Source of the DNA: Colwellia sp. Arc7-D
GTDB lineage: Bacteria; Pseudomonadota; Gammaproteobacteria; Enterobacterales; Alteromonadaceae
Reading direction: 5' to 3'
Assembly: GCF_003061515.1 (NCBI RefSeq)
Contig: NZ_CP028924.1
Location: forward strand, 3,658,001 to 3,722,000
Length of the DNA stretch: 64,000 bases
Shown: one piece after another, positions 7,801 to 17,783 of the stretch
How positions within the stretch are numbered: position 1 is the stretch's first letter
Layout of the letters: the number at the start of each line of letters is the position of its first letter
Made by a program: the position numbers and the translations under genes
Notes under the pieces: model-generated
Told to the model about the DNA's origin: nothing
The model's input: only the letters and a program-made list of their open reading frames with translations
The model's database searches: none

Positions 7801-9174
7801 ATGACCCAAATTAATCAGACTATCGCTGAAGTTGATAGTAAAATTTTAATCGTTGATGACGACCCTAGCTTATTGCGATTACTGGGTATTCGTTTATCCG
7901 CGGCAGGCTATCAAGTTGAATCAGCAAAAAATGCCAAAATAGCTTTAGGAAGACTAGAAAGTTTTCACCCGCAATTAGTAATCAGCGATCTAAAAATGGA
8001 AGGCATGGACGGTATGGCCTTGTTTGAACAAATTAGAGCTAAACATCCCCATATTCCGGTAATTATTATGACCGCCCACGGCACAATACCTGATGCGATC
8101 AATGCCACAAAACAAGGCGTATTTAGCTTTCTCACTAAGCCATTTGAAAGTAAAGAGTTACTCGATATAGTGCAGCAGGCTATTCGACTGCAACCAGCAG
8201 AGCTGAACTATAATCAAGTAGATAGCCAATGGCGTGATAAAATTATTAGTCGCAGCACAATAATGGAGTCACTTTTACAACAAAGTAAACAAGTCGCAAA
8301 AAGCGACTTTAGCTTACTTATCCATAGCCAAAGCGGCACAGGTAAGGAGCTGTTAGCTAAAGCTATACATTTAGCTAGTCCAAGGCACACACAAACATTT
8401 ACCGCGATAAACTGTGCTGCAATTCCTGAACAATTATTAGAGTCAGAACTGTTTGGTCACACTAAAGGTGCCTTTACTGGTGCTGAAAAAAATCATATTG
8501 GTTTATTCCAAGCGACTGATGGCGGAACGCTTTTTCTAGATGAAATTGGTGATATGCCCATGAATTTTCAGGTCAAACTTTTACGAGCATTACAAGAGCG
8601 AGAAGTTCGCCCTGTAGGTAGCACACAATCGATAAAAGTTGATGTAAGAGTTATTTCAGCAACTCATAAAAACTTACAGCAAGCCATAATAGATAAAACT
8701 TTTCGTGAAGATTTATATTATCGGCTTAACGTCGTTGAATTAGAATTACCCCCGTTAAGTGAACGAAGAGAAGACATCCCATTACTTGCCCAGTATTTTT
8801 TAAGTCGGTCTGTTGAACAATCTCATATTAATATTACCGGCTTTTCACAAGAAGCGATGGAGATATTGATCAGTGCTACTTGGCCTGGAAATATTCGCCA
8901 ATTACAAAACGTTGTTGAACAAACAGTCGCTTTATCTAATGAGCCACTCATTAGCGAAATGTTAGTAAAAAATGCCCTACGCGATAAAGCCACTATTTTA
9001 CCTTCTTTTGTACAAGCTAGAGATAAATTTGAACGTGACTACCTCGCCAAGCTTTTAAAAATAACCGCGGGAAATGTTTCTCAAGCGGCTAAAATAGCAC
9101 AAAGAAATCGTACTGAATTTTATAAATTACTTAACCGCCATCATTTGTCTGCAGAGGCATTCAGAGATGAGTAA
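7801..9174 (+). CDS. glrR: Sigma-54-dependent response regulator GlrR (QseF)
   Basis: The 457-residue NtrC-family activator has a receiver domain (about 15-130) with phosphoacceptor Asp63 (VISDLKMEG) and the conserved lysine in LTKPF, an AAA+ domain with Walker A (SQSGTGKE, 176-183), the sigma-54 contact loop GAFTGA (223-228), Walker B (TLFLDE) and an arginine-rich sensor region, and a C-terminal Fis-type helix-turn-helix (about 410-457). It is 79 bp after qseG. In enterobacteria GlrR drives sigma-54 transcription of small RNA and envelope-stress genes. Here a matching box stands before its own operon, so self-control is plausible. Confidence 0.9.
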   Translation: MTQINQTIAEVDSKILIVDDDPSLLRLLGIRLSAAGYQVESAKNAKIALGRLESFHPQLVISDLKMEGMDGMALFEQIRAKHPHIPVIIMTAHGTIPDAINATKQGVFSFLTKPFESKELLDIVQQAIRLQPAELNYNQVDSQWRDKIISRSTIMESLLQQSKQVAKSDFSLLIHSQSGTGKELLAKAIHLASPRHTQTFTAINCAAIPEQLLESELFGHTKGAFTGAEKNHIGLFQATDGGTLFLDEIGDMPMNFQVKLLRALQEREVRPVGSTQSIKVDVRVISATHKNLQQAIIDKTFREDLYYRLNVVELELPPLSERREDIPLLAQYFLSRSVEQSHINITGFSQEAMEILISATWPGNIRQLQNVVEQTVALSNEPLISEMLVKNALRDKATILPSFVQARDKFERDYLAKLLKITAGNVSQAAKIAQRNRTEFYKLLNRHHLSAEAFRDE

Positions 9175-9182
9175 AGTCATTG

Positions 9183-9203
9183 CCGCCAAAGTTTTTATGG
9201 CGG
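9183..9203 (+). terminator. Weak hairpin after glrR
   Basis: CCGCCA (9183-9188) pairs with TGGCGG (9198-9203) around a T-rich loop, followed by TTATTTC. It lies between glrR and the convergent FKBP gene. The T tract is broken, so it is a weak terminator candidate. Confidence 0.45.
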
Positions 9204-9233
9204 TTATTTCATCATAATTACCGTTTAAATGAC

Positions 9234-9707
9234 TTAATCAATGGCTAATAATTCAACATCAAATATTAACAAGGCACCTGCGGGTATTTTACCTGTTGCA
9301 CTATTTCCGTAGCCGAGAGCTGCGGGGATAAATAAACGGGTTTTCTCTCCAGTAACCATTAACTGTAAGCCTTCAGTCCAGCCTTTAATTACCTGATTTA
9401 AACCAAAACTGATCGGCTGATTCCTTTCAACAGAGCTGTCGAAAACTGTGCCATCAAGTAAAGTCCCATGATAATGAACTTTCACTTTTGAGCTAGCCAC
9501 AGGATGTGTTTCGCCATCTCCTGCTGATAATACTTGATACTGCAATCCAGAATCAGTTTCAATAACACCTTCAAGCTGTTTATTTTTTTGTAAAAACTGC
9601 TCGGCTTGAAGTGCATTTACTTTTGCCGCCTCTTGGTTCGCATTACTGCGAATAAAATAGCTTACAATTAAACCTAACACTATGATTAACAAGATGTACT
9701 TAGTCAT
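9234..9707 (-). CDS. Membrane-anchored FKBP-type peptidyl-prolyl isomerase
   Basis: The 157-residue protein has an N-terminal hydrophobic helix (about 3-18, uncleaved anchor or signal), a short linker helix, and one complete FKBP domain. Signatures are VKVHYHGTLLDGTVFDSS, the hydrophobic pocket stretch QVIKGWTEGLQLM with the key tryptophan, and IPAALGYGNSATGKIPAGALLIFDVELL. It isomerises prolyl bonds of exported proteins, probably on the periplasmic face. It is shorter than FkpA or Mip, which have a long dimerisation helix. The ribosome binding site AAGGAAT stands directly before the start, next to an unusual 7-bp repeat tract. Confidence 0.9.
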   Translation of the reverse strand: MTKYILLIIVLGLIVSYFIRSNANQEAAKVNALQAEQFLQKNKQLEGVIETDSGLQYQVLSAGDGETHPVASSKVKVHYHGTLLDGTVFDSSVERNQPISFGLNQVIKGWTEGLQLMVTGEKTRLFIPAALGYGNSATGKIPAGALLIFDVELLAID

Positions 9708-9715
9708 TTTATTCC

Positions 9716-9750
9716 TTATTTATTATTTATTATTTATTATTTATTATTTT
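9716..9750. repeat. Heptanucleotide tandem repeat TTATTTA, five copies
   Basis: Four perfect copies and one copy with a single change (TTATTTT) fill 35 bp of the 48-bp gap between the rsuA stop and the FKBP start. The tract begins 9 bp upstream of the FKBP start codon, in the place where a promoter or leader would lie. Such short repeats can change copy number by slippage. Confidence 0.9.
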
Positions 9751-9755
9751 AAAGT

Positions 9756-10487
9756 TTACAAATCAAATACTGTGCTACCTCTATCAATACCTGCAACTTC
9801 CAACTTTGTCAGCTCTCTACTTTCTCCTGCCGCTAGGTTGTTATCAAGTGCTAAGTTTCCGATAGCGCATCGATGCAGAGCCATTACAGGGTTGCGAAAA
9901 CGACCAAACATGCGTTTAATTTGATGATAACGCCCTTCAATAAGCTCAACTTGTGCTTGATAGTCAGAAATTATGGTTAACTTTGCCGGCTTCGTGGTTA
10001 TATCTTCAAAAGCAAAGTACATCCCCTTGGCAAACGCCTGCACGTACTCTTCATCAAGTTTATTTTTTAACGTCACCATATAGCGCTTGGTTACTTTCTT
10101 CTCAGGTAAGGTTAAACGTTCAGACCAACGGCTATCGTTCGTCATTAATACTAAACCTGAAGTATTTAAATCAAGACGACCAACAATATGCAGTTCGCTT
10201 TTGTAAGAGCAGCTAAGTAAATCAATCACTGTTTTATGCTGAGTATCACGGGTAGCACTTACCACACCTATTGGCTTATTAAGCATAATATAATAGGGAG
10301 GGTTATCTTGGATTACCTGACCATCAAATATTATGTGGCTAAAGGTATCGATTATTTCATCAGCGTCATGAGCAATTTCGCCGTTAATCAACACCCTATT
10401 TTGTGCCAAAATCAATCGCACTCTTTTGCGACTGACTTGGCAATGTTGAGCTAAATATCGATCTAGCCTCGCCTTATTTAATGCCAC
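9756..10487 (-). CDS. rsuA: 16S rRNA pseudouridine(516) synthase RsuA-family
   Basis: The 243-residue protein has an N-terminal S4 RNA-binding domain (about 5-55), then the RsuA/RluB-type catalytic domain. The motif I GRLDLNTSGLVLMT holds the catalytic aspartate (Asp106), and YIMLNKPIGVVSA and EGRYHQIKRMFG are family segments. The size and the RLDLNTSGLVLMTND wording fit RsuA, which modifies U516 of 16S rRNA; RluE/RluF-type relatives are less likely. It sits upstream of the FKBP gene on the same strand. Confidence 0.82.
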   Translation of the reverse strand: MALNKARLDRYLAQHCQVSRKRVRLILAQNRVLINGEIAHDADEIIDTFSHIIFDGQVIQDNPPYYIMLNKPIGVVSATRDTQHKTVIDLLSCSYKSELHIVGRLDLNTSGLVLMTNDSRWSERLTLPEKKVTKRYMVTLKNKLDEEYVQAFAKGMYFAFEDITTKPAKLTIISDYQAQVELIEGRYHQIKRMFGRFRNPVMALHRCAIGNLALDNNLAAGESRELTKLEVAGIDRGSTVFDL

Positions 10488-10514
10488 AATTAGTAACGAC
10501 TAAAAAGCAACGCG

Positions 10515-11432
10515 CTAAACCAAATCTTTAATAAGGTGAATATCACGTTGTGGGAATGGTATTTTAATATTGGCATTATCCAACGTGGTATAAATTTCTT
10601 TATAGGCCTTATATTTCGAACTATATAAATTTTCAGTTGGCGTCCATAAACGCACCGCTATATTAATTGAACTATCAGCAAAGGCATCAATACCAATCAA
10701 AGGCTTACGGGCTTTGCTGACGATATCTAGCTTACCAAGTGCATCTTCAAGCATTGCCACAACTTCTAACGGATTTTCACTATAATCTATGCCAACACTC
10801 AATTCTAAAAGCGAATCATGTTTGGAGTTATGTAAAACCTCACCGACAATATGCTTATTGGGAATAGTAATTTCTACATCATCTTCATCAGTCAAAATGG
10901 TATAGGCTAAAAGTACCTCTTTAACTAAACCTCGAACGCCTTGTACGGCAATAGTATCTCCAACAACAAAAGGTCGGATAATGATAATATTAAAACCCGC
11001 GGCATAATTAGATAACAGCCCTTGCAGTGCTAAACCCGCACCAAGTGAAATAGCACCAATAGCGGCAATAAAAGGGGTAACACTAATACCTAATTTACCT
11101 AAGGCTATGATACCAATCATCACCACAATCAGCATTTTACTCGCGTTCGCTAAAAAGCGACTTAAGGTAACATCAAGTTTATGTCGTTCACATAACCTGA
11201 GTACTATGTTGGCTATTTTACCCGCAAAAAGAAAACCAATAATCAGAATGATTATCGCACCAATAAGTTGAAAACTATAATTGGTAAAAAATTCGACAAT
11301 AATATTGTAAATCCGGCCGACTTGGTCAATTTCATTTTTAAGTAAGCTTGCGGGATCTAAGGTTTTTATAACCTGATCAGTGGTGCTTTCGGGACTAGAT
11401 TCAGCCATAAATTCATTCCATTTAATGTTCAT
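10515..11432 (-). CDS. mscS: Small-conductance mechanosensitive channel, MscS family
   Basis: The 305-residue protein fits the E. coli MscS size. An N-terminal region (1-50) is followed by three transmembrane helices; the pore-lining third helix reads IGAISLGAGLALQGLLSNYAAG, with the Gly/Ala packing typical of MscS. The beta domain follows (RPFVVGDTIAVQGVRGLVKEVLL) and the C-terminal vestibule ends near FPQRDIHL. It releases solutes from the cytoplasm upon osmotic downshock. A second possible start at MAESSP (codon 9) exists. Confidence 0.9.
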   Translation of the reverse strand: MNIKWNEFMAESSPESTTDQVIKTLDPASLLKNEIDQVGRIYNIIVEFFTNYSFQLIGAIIILIIGFLFAGKIANIVLRLCERHKLDVTLSRFLANASKMLIVVMIGIIALGKLGISVTPFIAAIGAISLGAGLALQGLLSNYAAGFNIIIIRPFVVGDTIAVQGVRGLVKEVLLAYTILTDEDDVEITIPNKHIVGEVLHNSKHDSLLELSVGIDYSENPLEVVAMLEDALGKLDIVSKARKPLIGIDAFADSSINIAVRLWTPTENLYSSKYKAYKEIYTTLDNANIKIPFPQRDIHLIKDLV

Positions 11433-11670
11433 TACTCAGTGTGCCTATAGTACGACAATTTTCCGCTTAATTTACAATATTATTAGTAATTACTAGATAA
11501 AGTTCATAATTATTAAGCTATGTTCGTTTTCGCTGATTAAGAATAAACCAAAAGCACAAAACCTGTTATTGAGCAGCTTAAAACATGCCAGATATACTTA
11601 TTTTCAATAACTTAGGTAACCACTAATCATAATAAAAATAAAATAACGGTTGCTTATCAATAAATCATCA

Positions 11671-11685
11671 GGCTAGAATCTAGCC
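11671..11685. promoter_or_regulatory. 15-bp perfect palindrome upstream of the TPP riboswitch
   Basis: GGCTAGA and TCTAGCC flank a single A. The site lies 33 bp before the riboswitch aptamer, where the promoter of the thiamine operon is expected. It could be an operator. The remainder of the 472-bp gap (11433-11904) holds the riboswitch and its downstream hairpin; no clear -35/-10 pair could be fixed. Confidence 0.35.
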
Positions 11686-11718
11686 ACATTTAAGCATATT
11701 AAAAAACTTAAACGTTTG

Positions 11719-11802
11719 ACTTGTCGGAGTGCCAAAGGGCTGAGATCGCGAAAGCGGGATCCGTAGAACCTGATTAGATTAACATCTGCGAAGGGAACAA
11801 GT
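11719..11802 (+). promoter_or_regulatory. TPP riboswitch (THI element) controlling the thiamine operon
   Basis: The sequence holds the conserved thi-box parts in order: GGAGTGCC, CTGAGATCGC, GGATCCGTAGAACCTGAT and CTGCGAAGGGAAC. The outer stem P1 is formed by ACTTGT (11719-11724) with ACAAGT (11797-11802). It binds thiamine pyrophosphate and lowers expression of the genes downstream. It stands about 100 bp before thiC. Confidence 0.95.
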
Positions 11803-11805
11803 AGT

Positions 11806-11840
11806 AGCATTTAACGCGAGTATATTTTGCGTTAAGTGCT
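11806..11840 (+). promoter_or_regulatory. Hairpin directly after the TPP aptamer, likely part of the expression platform
   Basis: A 12-bp stem (AGCATTTAACGC, 11806-11817, with GCGTTAAGTGCT, 11829-11840, one G-U type pair) encloses an 11-base loop, 4 bases after the aptamer. No T tract follows, so a plain terminator is unlikely. A short CGCCT (11868-11872) can pair with AGGTG (11893-11897) of the thiC ribosome binding site, so control of translation start is possible. Confidence 0.5.
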
Positions 11841-11898
11841 ATTCCTCGTTACTACCCCATAAAGCTCCGCCTAACTTTTATTTTATAAAAACAGGTGA

Positions 11899-13863
<1,965 letters not shown>

Positions 13864-13880
13864 CGCAATTTAGCTTAATT

Positions 13881-15056
13881 ATGCCAACCATCGCTATTAT
13901 AGGCGCCGGCCTAATGGGCCGCTTGGTAGCCTTGTCGTTAAATCGACAAGGCTACCAAGTAACGCTATTCGATAAAGACAAAAAAAACGCTCAGCAAAGT
14001 GCGGCTTATGCCGCCGCCGGTTTATTAACACCGCTTGGCGAAGCTATGCATAGCCCTGCCAACATTGTTGAAATGGGTTTTGCTGCTTTACCGCTATGGC
14101 CAAAATTGCTTAGCACATTGTCTGGTTATAATTTTTTTCAGCAAACAGGTTCACTCGTTGTTAGTCATGAACAAGACATAGCTGACTACCAAAGATTAAC
14201 GCGATTTCTTGCGAATAATTACCCAAACCATACACAACAAAAGCTAAATAGAACCGAGCTTTCGGCACTAGAACCAGAACTTGCCCGTAAATTCTCACAA
14301 GCATTATATTTACCAGAGGAAGGCCAAATTGGTAATCGAAAATTACTGCTCGCTTTACGTCAGCAATTAATCGATGAAGGCGTTAAATGGCACAGCGAGT
14401 CTGAAGTTATTGCCATAAAAACAGACAGTTTTAGTGCTGGCTGTCATATTCGTTTTCAAACTTGTGGTAATAGCAGCCAATATCAGCTGTTTGACCTTGC
14501 CATTGACTGTCGGGGAGTTGGCGCAAAAAAATCAATTAAACGCAATAATCAACTCAGTGCTGAACTTAAAGATTTACGAGCTGTTCGTGGTGAAATTTTT
14601 CAACTTTTCAGTACTGAAGTTAATCTTTCACGACCGATTAGACTCATGCATCCGCGCTATCAAATTTATATAGCACCCAAGGGTAAAGGCCATTTTGTCG
14701 TTGGAGCGACAGAAATTGAAAGTGATGACACCGCGCCCATGACAGTACGCTCAGCCATGGAGTTACTTAGTGCAGCTTATAGTGTTCATCCGGGTTTTGC
14801 TGAAGCTAATATTCGTCAACATATTAGCCAACTGCGTCCGGCTTTTAGCGACAATCAACCAAAAATCATGTCGCATAATGCCCTAATACAAGTCAATGGC
14901 TTATACCGTCATGGCTTCTTAATTGCCCCAGTAGTGCTTGCTCAAGTAGTAGAGCATGTCGACAATATAATGCTAAAGCAGAAAAAGTCAGTTGATAATT
15001 ATCAATATGCTCATTGGTTACCGGTTAGCCAATCTATGAGCAATATTTCTTGTTAA
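13881..15056 (+). CDS. thiO: FAD-dependent glycine oxidase ThiO
   Basis: ThiO oxidises glycine to the imine needed for the thiazole ring. The 391-residue protein begins with a Rossmann dinucleotide-binding motif (IAIIGAGLMGRLVALSLNRQG), followed by AAGLLTPLGEA and, near the end, QLRPAFSDNQPKI and NGLYRHGFLIAPV, as in D-amino-acid-oxidase-like FAD enzymes. Its presence explains why the anaerobic enzyme ThiH is absent. The coding sequence for residues about 15-27 forms a perfect 16-bp inverted repeat, described separately. The downstream gene thiS follows after 48 bp. Confidence 0.93.
   Translation: MPTIAIIGAGLMGRLVALSLNRQGYQVTLFDKDKKNAQQSAAYAAAGLLTPLGEAMHSPANIVEMGFAALPLWPKLLSTLSGYNFFQQTGSLVVSHEQDIADYQRLTRFLANNYPNHTQQKLNRTELSALEPELARKFSQALYLPEEGQIGNRKLLLALRQQLIDEGVKWHSESEVIAIKTDSFSAGCHIRFQTCGNSSQYQLFDLAIDCRGVGAKKSIKRNNQLSAELKDLRAVRGEIFQLFSTEVNLSRPIRLMHPRYQIYIAPKGKGHFVVGATEIESDDTAPMTVRSAMELLSAAYSVHPGFAEANIRQHISQLRPAFSDNQPKIMSHNALIQVNGLYRHGFLIAPVVLAQVVEHVDNIMLKQKKSVDNYQYAHWLPVSQSMSNISC
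13922..13959 (+). repeat. Perfect 16-bp inverted repeat within the 5' part of thiO
   Basis: CTTGGTAGCCTTGTCG (13922-13937) and its exact complement CGACAAGGCTACCAAG (13944-13959) flank the 6-base loop TTAAAT. The stem begins 42 bp after the thiO start codon. It is within coding sequence for a conserved part of the FAD-binding fold, so the RNA hairpin has formed through codon choice. Confidence 0.95.
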
Positions 15057-15104
15057 AGCACAGCTGCAATCGCAATAACATTTCTGCGAATAGAGGAGAT
15101 AACA

Positions 15105-15323
15105 ATGAAAATATATATTAATGGCAACGCTTTTGAGCTGCCTAACAGTTCAAAGAAAAATAGTATCGAAATGGTATTAACAAAAACATTACCCAAAAAC
15201 CAGCAACAGCAAAGCTTTGCGCTAGCACTTAATGGGGACTTTGTTGGTCGAGATGAATACCAAAACACCTTTGTGAGCGATAAAGACAGTATTGATGTAC
15301 TTTTCCCAATTGTAGGAGGTTAA
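15105..15323 (+). CDS. thiS: Sulfur carrier protein ThiS
   Basis: The 72-residue ubiquitin-like protein ends in the Gly-Gly tail (FPIVGG) that is adenylated and thiocarboxylated to carry sulfur into the thiazole ring. It starts with the usual MKIYINGN strand. A strong ribosome binding site (GAGGAGAT) precedes the ATG. It is 3 bp before thiG. No thiF, whose product activates ThiS, lies in the window, so a MoeB-like enzyme or a distant thiF must serve. Confidence 0.92.
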   Translation: MKIYINGNAFELPNSSKKNSIEMVLTKTLPKNQQQQSFALALNGDFVGRDEYQNTFVSDKDSIDVLFPIVGG

Positions 15324-15326
15324 GGC

Positions 15327-16130
15327 ATGTCACTTAACATTTATGGTCAACCGCTAAATAGTCGTCTATTAATTGGCTCTGCGCTTTACCCATCACCTGA
15401 AGTGATGAAACAAGCCATTGTAGCCAGCGGTTCACAAGTGGTGACTTTATCACTTAAACGTCAAAACCCACTGGCCGAGTCAGGTGATAAAATTTGGCGT
15501 TACATTCAAGAAACCGTTAAACAGAATCAAGGCTTTTTGCTACCAAATACAGCAGGCTGTAAAAGTGCTAAAGAAGCGATAACCTTAGCTAAAATGAGCC
15601 GAGAGTTATTTCAAACCCAGTGGATAAAGCTTGAAGTTATTGGCGATGATTACAATTTACAACCTGATCCAATAGAGTTGCTGATCGCTACCGAAGTGCT
15701 CCTTGCGGATGGCTTCAAGGTTTTACCTTATTGCACCGATGACTTAGTCATTTGCCAACGTTTATATGCTCTAGGTTGCCAAGTAATCATGCCGTGGGCT
15801 TCACCAATTGGCACAGGTAAAGGCTTAATGAACCCATATAACTTGGCCACTATTCGCCAACGATTACCGGAAGCGACATTGATACTAGATGCTGGCATTG
15901 GTAAACCCTCAGATGCCTGTATTGCCATGGAAATGGGCTATGACGGCGTGCTACTTAATAGCGCCATTGCCCTTGCCGATAATCCGATACTGATGGCAAA
16001 AGCTTTCGCAAGAGCAGTTTCAGCAGGAGAATCTGCATATATCGCCGGAACCATGCCTGAGCGTCAGACTGCTCACCCGAGCACGCCAACGCTAGATACG
16101 CCTTTTTGGCATCAACCGGAACATATGTAA
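15327..16130 (+). CDS. thiG: Thiazole synthase ThiG
   Basis: ThiG condenses deoxyxylulose phosphate, the ThiO imine and sulfur from ThiS. The 267-residue TIM-barrel protein has the Schiff-base lysine in [10 protein letters not shown] (Lys101), the phosphate-site glycines in [11 protein letters not shown], and [10 protein letters not shown]. The length matches the family. Its stop shares a base with the thiDE start (TAATG), which points to translational coupling. Confidence 0.96.
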   Translation: MSLNIYGQPLNSRLLIGSALYPSPEVMKQAIVASGSQVVTLSLKRQNPLAESGDKIWRYIQETVKQNQGFLLPNTAGCKSAKEAITLAKMSRELFQTQWIKLEVIGDDYNLQPDPIELLIATEVLLADGFKVLPYCTDDLVICQRLYALGCQVIMPWASPIGTGKGLMNPYNLATIRQRLPEATLILDAGIGKPSDACIAMEMGYDGVLLNSAIALADNPILMAKAFARAVSAGESAYIAGTMPERQTAHPSTPTLDTPFWHQPEHM

Positions 16131-17746
16131 TGACCATAAACCCTTCGTTTCTCGCCAGCAAGTTGACAAAAAAGCCAATAATTTGGAGCATTTCCGGTGC
16201 CGACTGCTCAGGAGGTGCTGGAATTGCTGCTGATATTAAAACCGGTCATAGTCTCAAGGTTGAGGTCTGCCATTTAATTACCGCCAATACCGTACAAAAC
16301 TCCAAACGAGTAAGCTCGATTAATCCCATTGATGTGAAAATTTTAGCCGAGCAAGCACAAGCTCTACGTATTGATAAGCCGCCAGCTGTAATAAAAATAG
16401 GCTTAATTGCTAACGGCGAGCAAATCAATTGGCTTGTCGCATTACTATTGTCACTTAAAGCGCAATTGCCTGACTTACTTGTGGTTTATGATCCTGTTGG
16501 TCAAGCGAGTGTCGGTGATTGCTTAACAACATTATCGGCCACCAACTTAGTATCACTACTCCCACTAATTGATGTCATCACACCAAACGTTTTTGAAGCG
16601 AAGCAATTAAATGCCCTTCACGAAAAACGATCCAACAACGATACACTTAACATGGCGGAAAATATTTTACTTTTAGGTTGTAACGCGGTGATCATTAAAG
16701 GCGGACATGCGACCGCTGAAATATCGAGTAACGCTAAAACATATTGCACTGATATATGCTTACAAAACTTAAGCTCTACACCGAGTGAAGCTATAACTAA
16801 AACCCAGTTATTCACTTTGCAATCACCTAAACTTGATACAAATTATAGTCATGGCGGTGGTTGCAGCTTTGCCAGTGCACTAGCGAGCTTTCTAGCGCAT
16901 GGTTATTTATTGCGTGATGCCTTCACACTGACTAAAGCGTTTATTAATCAAGGCTTATCGTTAACAACTGAAATAAGTACTGAAATAGTTAACGCCAATA
17001 TCAATAATAAAAGTGAAATAAATCGCTATTATGGTGCATTTGAGCAAGGTATGTGGCCTTTAAAACCAACGGACTTCCCCGTTATTGTCAACCCACTTTA
17101 TCGGCGGTTTCAGTCATCACCTTGTTTCAAGTCACTCAATTTAGCCGATGTAGAAAAGCTTGGCCTTTACCCTGTAATAGGTTCTCTGACTTGGCTCGAG
17201 CGATTATTACCTTTGAATTTAAATATTATTCAACTGCGTATTAAAAATAACGATATAAAAATAGTAGAACCACTGATAGCTAAAGCTGTGGCAATGGCCC
17301 GTGATTATAAGTGTCGATTATTTATTAACGATCATTGGCAACTTGCTATTAAATACGGGGCATATGGCGTTCATATCGGCCAAGAAGATCTGAACTGTGC
17401 AGATTTAAGCGCTATTGCTAAAGCGGGTTTACGTTTGGGTATCAGTACTCATGGCTGTTATGAGTTTTTATTAGCAAAGCAACTACAGCCTTCTTATCTT
17501 GCTATTGGTGCTATCTTCCCAACAAAAACCAAAAATATGACAGGCCAAATTCAAGGATTAACGAACTTAACGCAGATTTTGGCACTAGCAGATACTATTC
17601 CTGTAGTCGCCATTGGTGGCATTAACCAACAACGACTAGAACAGGTATGGAGCACAGGAGTGAATGCGGTTGCAGTTGTTACCGCTATCACCGAAGCTAA
17701 GCACCCCATTATCGCAGCTCAAGCTATGCAAGCGCGTTTAACTTAA
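16130..17746 (+). CDS. thiDE: Fused HMP-phosphate kinase / thiamine-phosphate synthase (ThiD-ThiE)
   Basis: The 538-residue product starts with ATG at 16130, overlapping the thiG stop. The N-terminal half (about 15-285) is a ribokinase-fold ThiD with ISGADCSGGAGIAADIKT and the anion-hole region GGGCSFASALASFLAHG; it phosphorylates the pyrimidine. The C-terminal half (about 325-538) is ThiE, with LFINDHWQLA, GVHIGQEDL, YLAIGAIFPTKTK and VVAIGGIN; it joins pyrimidine and thiazole to thiamine phosphate. Fusions of these two enzymes are known. The kinase motif GGGCSF differs from the common GTGC, a detail worth noting. It closes the operon. Confidence 0.94.
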   Translation: MTINPSFLASKLTKKPIIWSISGADCSGGAGIAADIKTGHSLKVEVCHLITANTVQNSKRVSSINPIDVKILAEQAQALRIDKPPAVIKIGLIANGEQINWLVALLLSLKAQLPDLLVVYDPVGQASVGDCLTTLSATNLVSLLPLIDVITPNVFEAKQLNALHEKRSNNDTLNMAENILLLGCNAVIIKGGHATAEISSNAKTYCTDICLQNLSSTPSEAITKTQLFTLQSPKLDTNYSHGGGCSFASALASFLAHGYLLRDAFTLTKAFINQGLSLTTEISTEIVNANINNKSEINRYYGAFEQGMWPLKPTDFPVIVNPLYRRFQSSPCFKSLNLADVEKLGLYPVIGSLTWLERLLPLNLNIIQLRIKNNDIKIVEPLIAKAVAMARDYKCRLFINDHWQLAIKYGAYGVHIGQEDLNCADLSAIAKAGLRLGISTHGCYEFLLAKQLQPSYLAIGAIFPTKTKNMTGQIQGLTNLTQILALADTIPVVAIGGINQQRLEQVWSTGVNAVAVVTAITEAKHPIIAAQAMQARLT

Positions 17747-17770
17747 GTTAAGTTAAGTTAAGTTAAACGC
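17734..17770 (+). repeat. Hairpin built on a TTAAG pentamer repeat at the end of thiDE
   Basis: GCGTTTAACTTAA (17734-17746) is complementary to TTAAGTTAAACGC (17758-17770). The centre is made of a repeated AAGTT pentamer, about five copies in all. The thiDE stop codon (17744-17746) is inside the left arm. No T tract follows. It may act as a transcript end or RNA-stabilising stem between the convergent thiDE and amidase genes. Confidence 0.7.
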
Positions 17771-17783
17771 GGAACAATAATAA

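Noticed and set aside
9716..9750. Short tandem repeats as a CRISPR array
   Set aside because: Units are 7 bp, directly adjacent, without spacers, and no cas genes are near.
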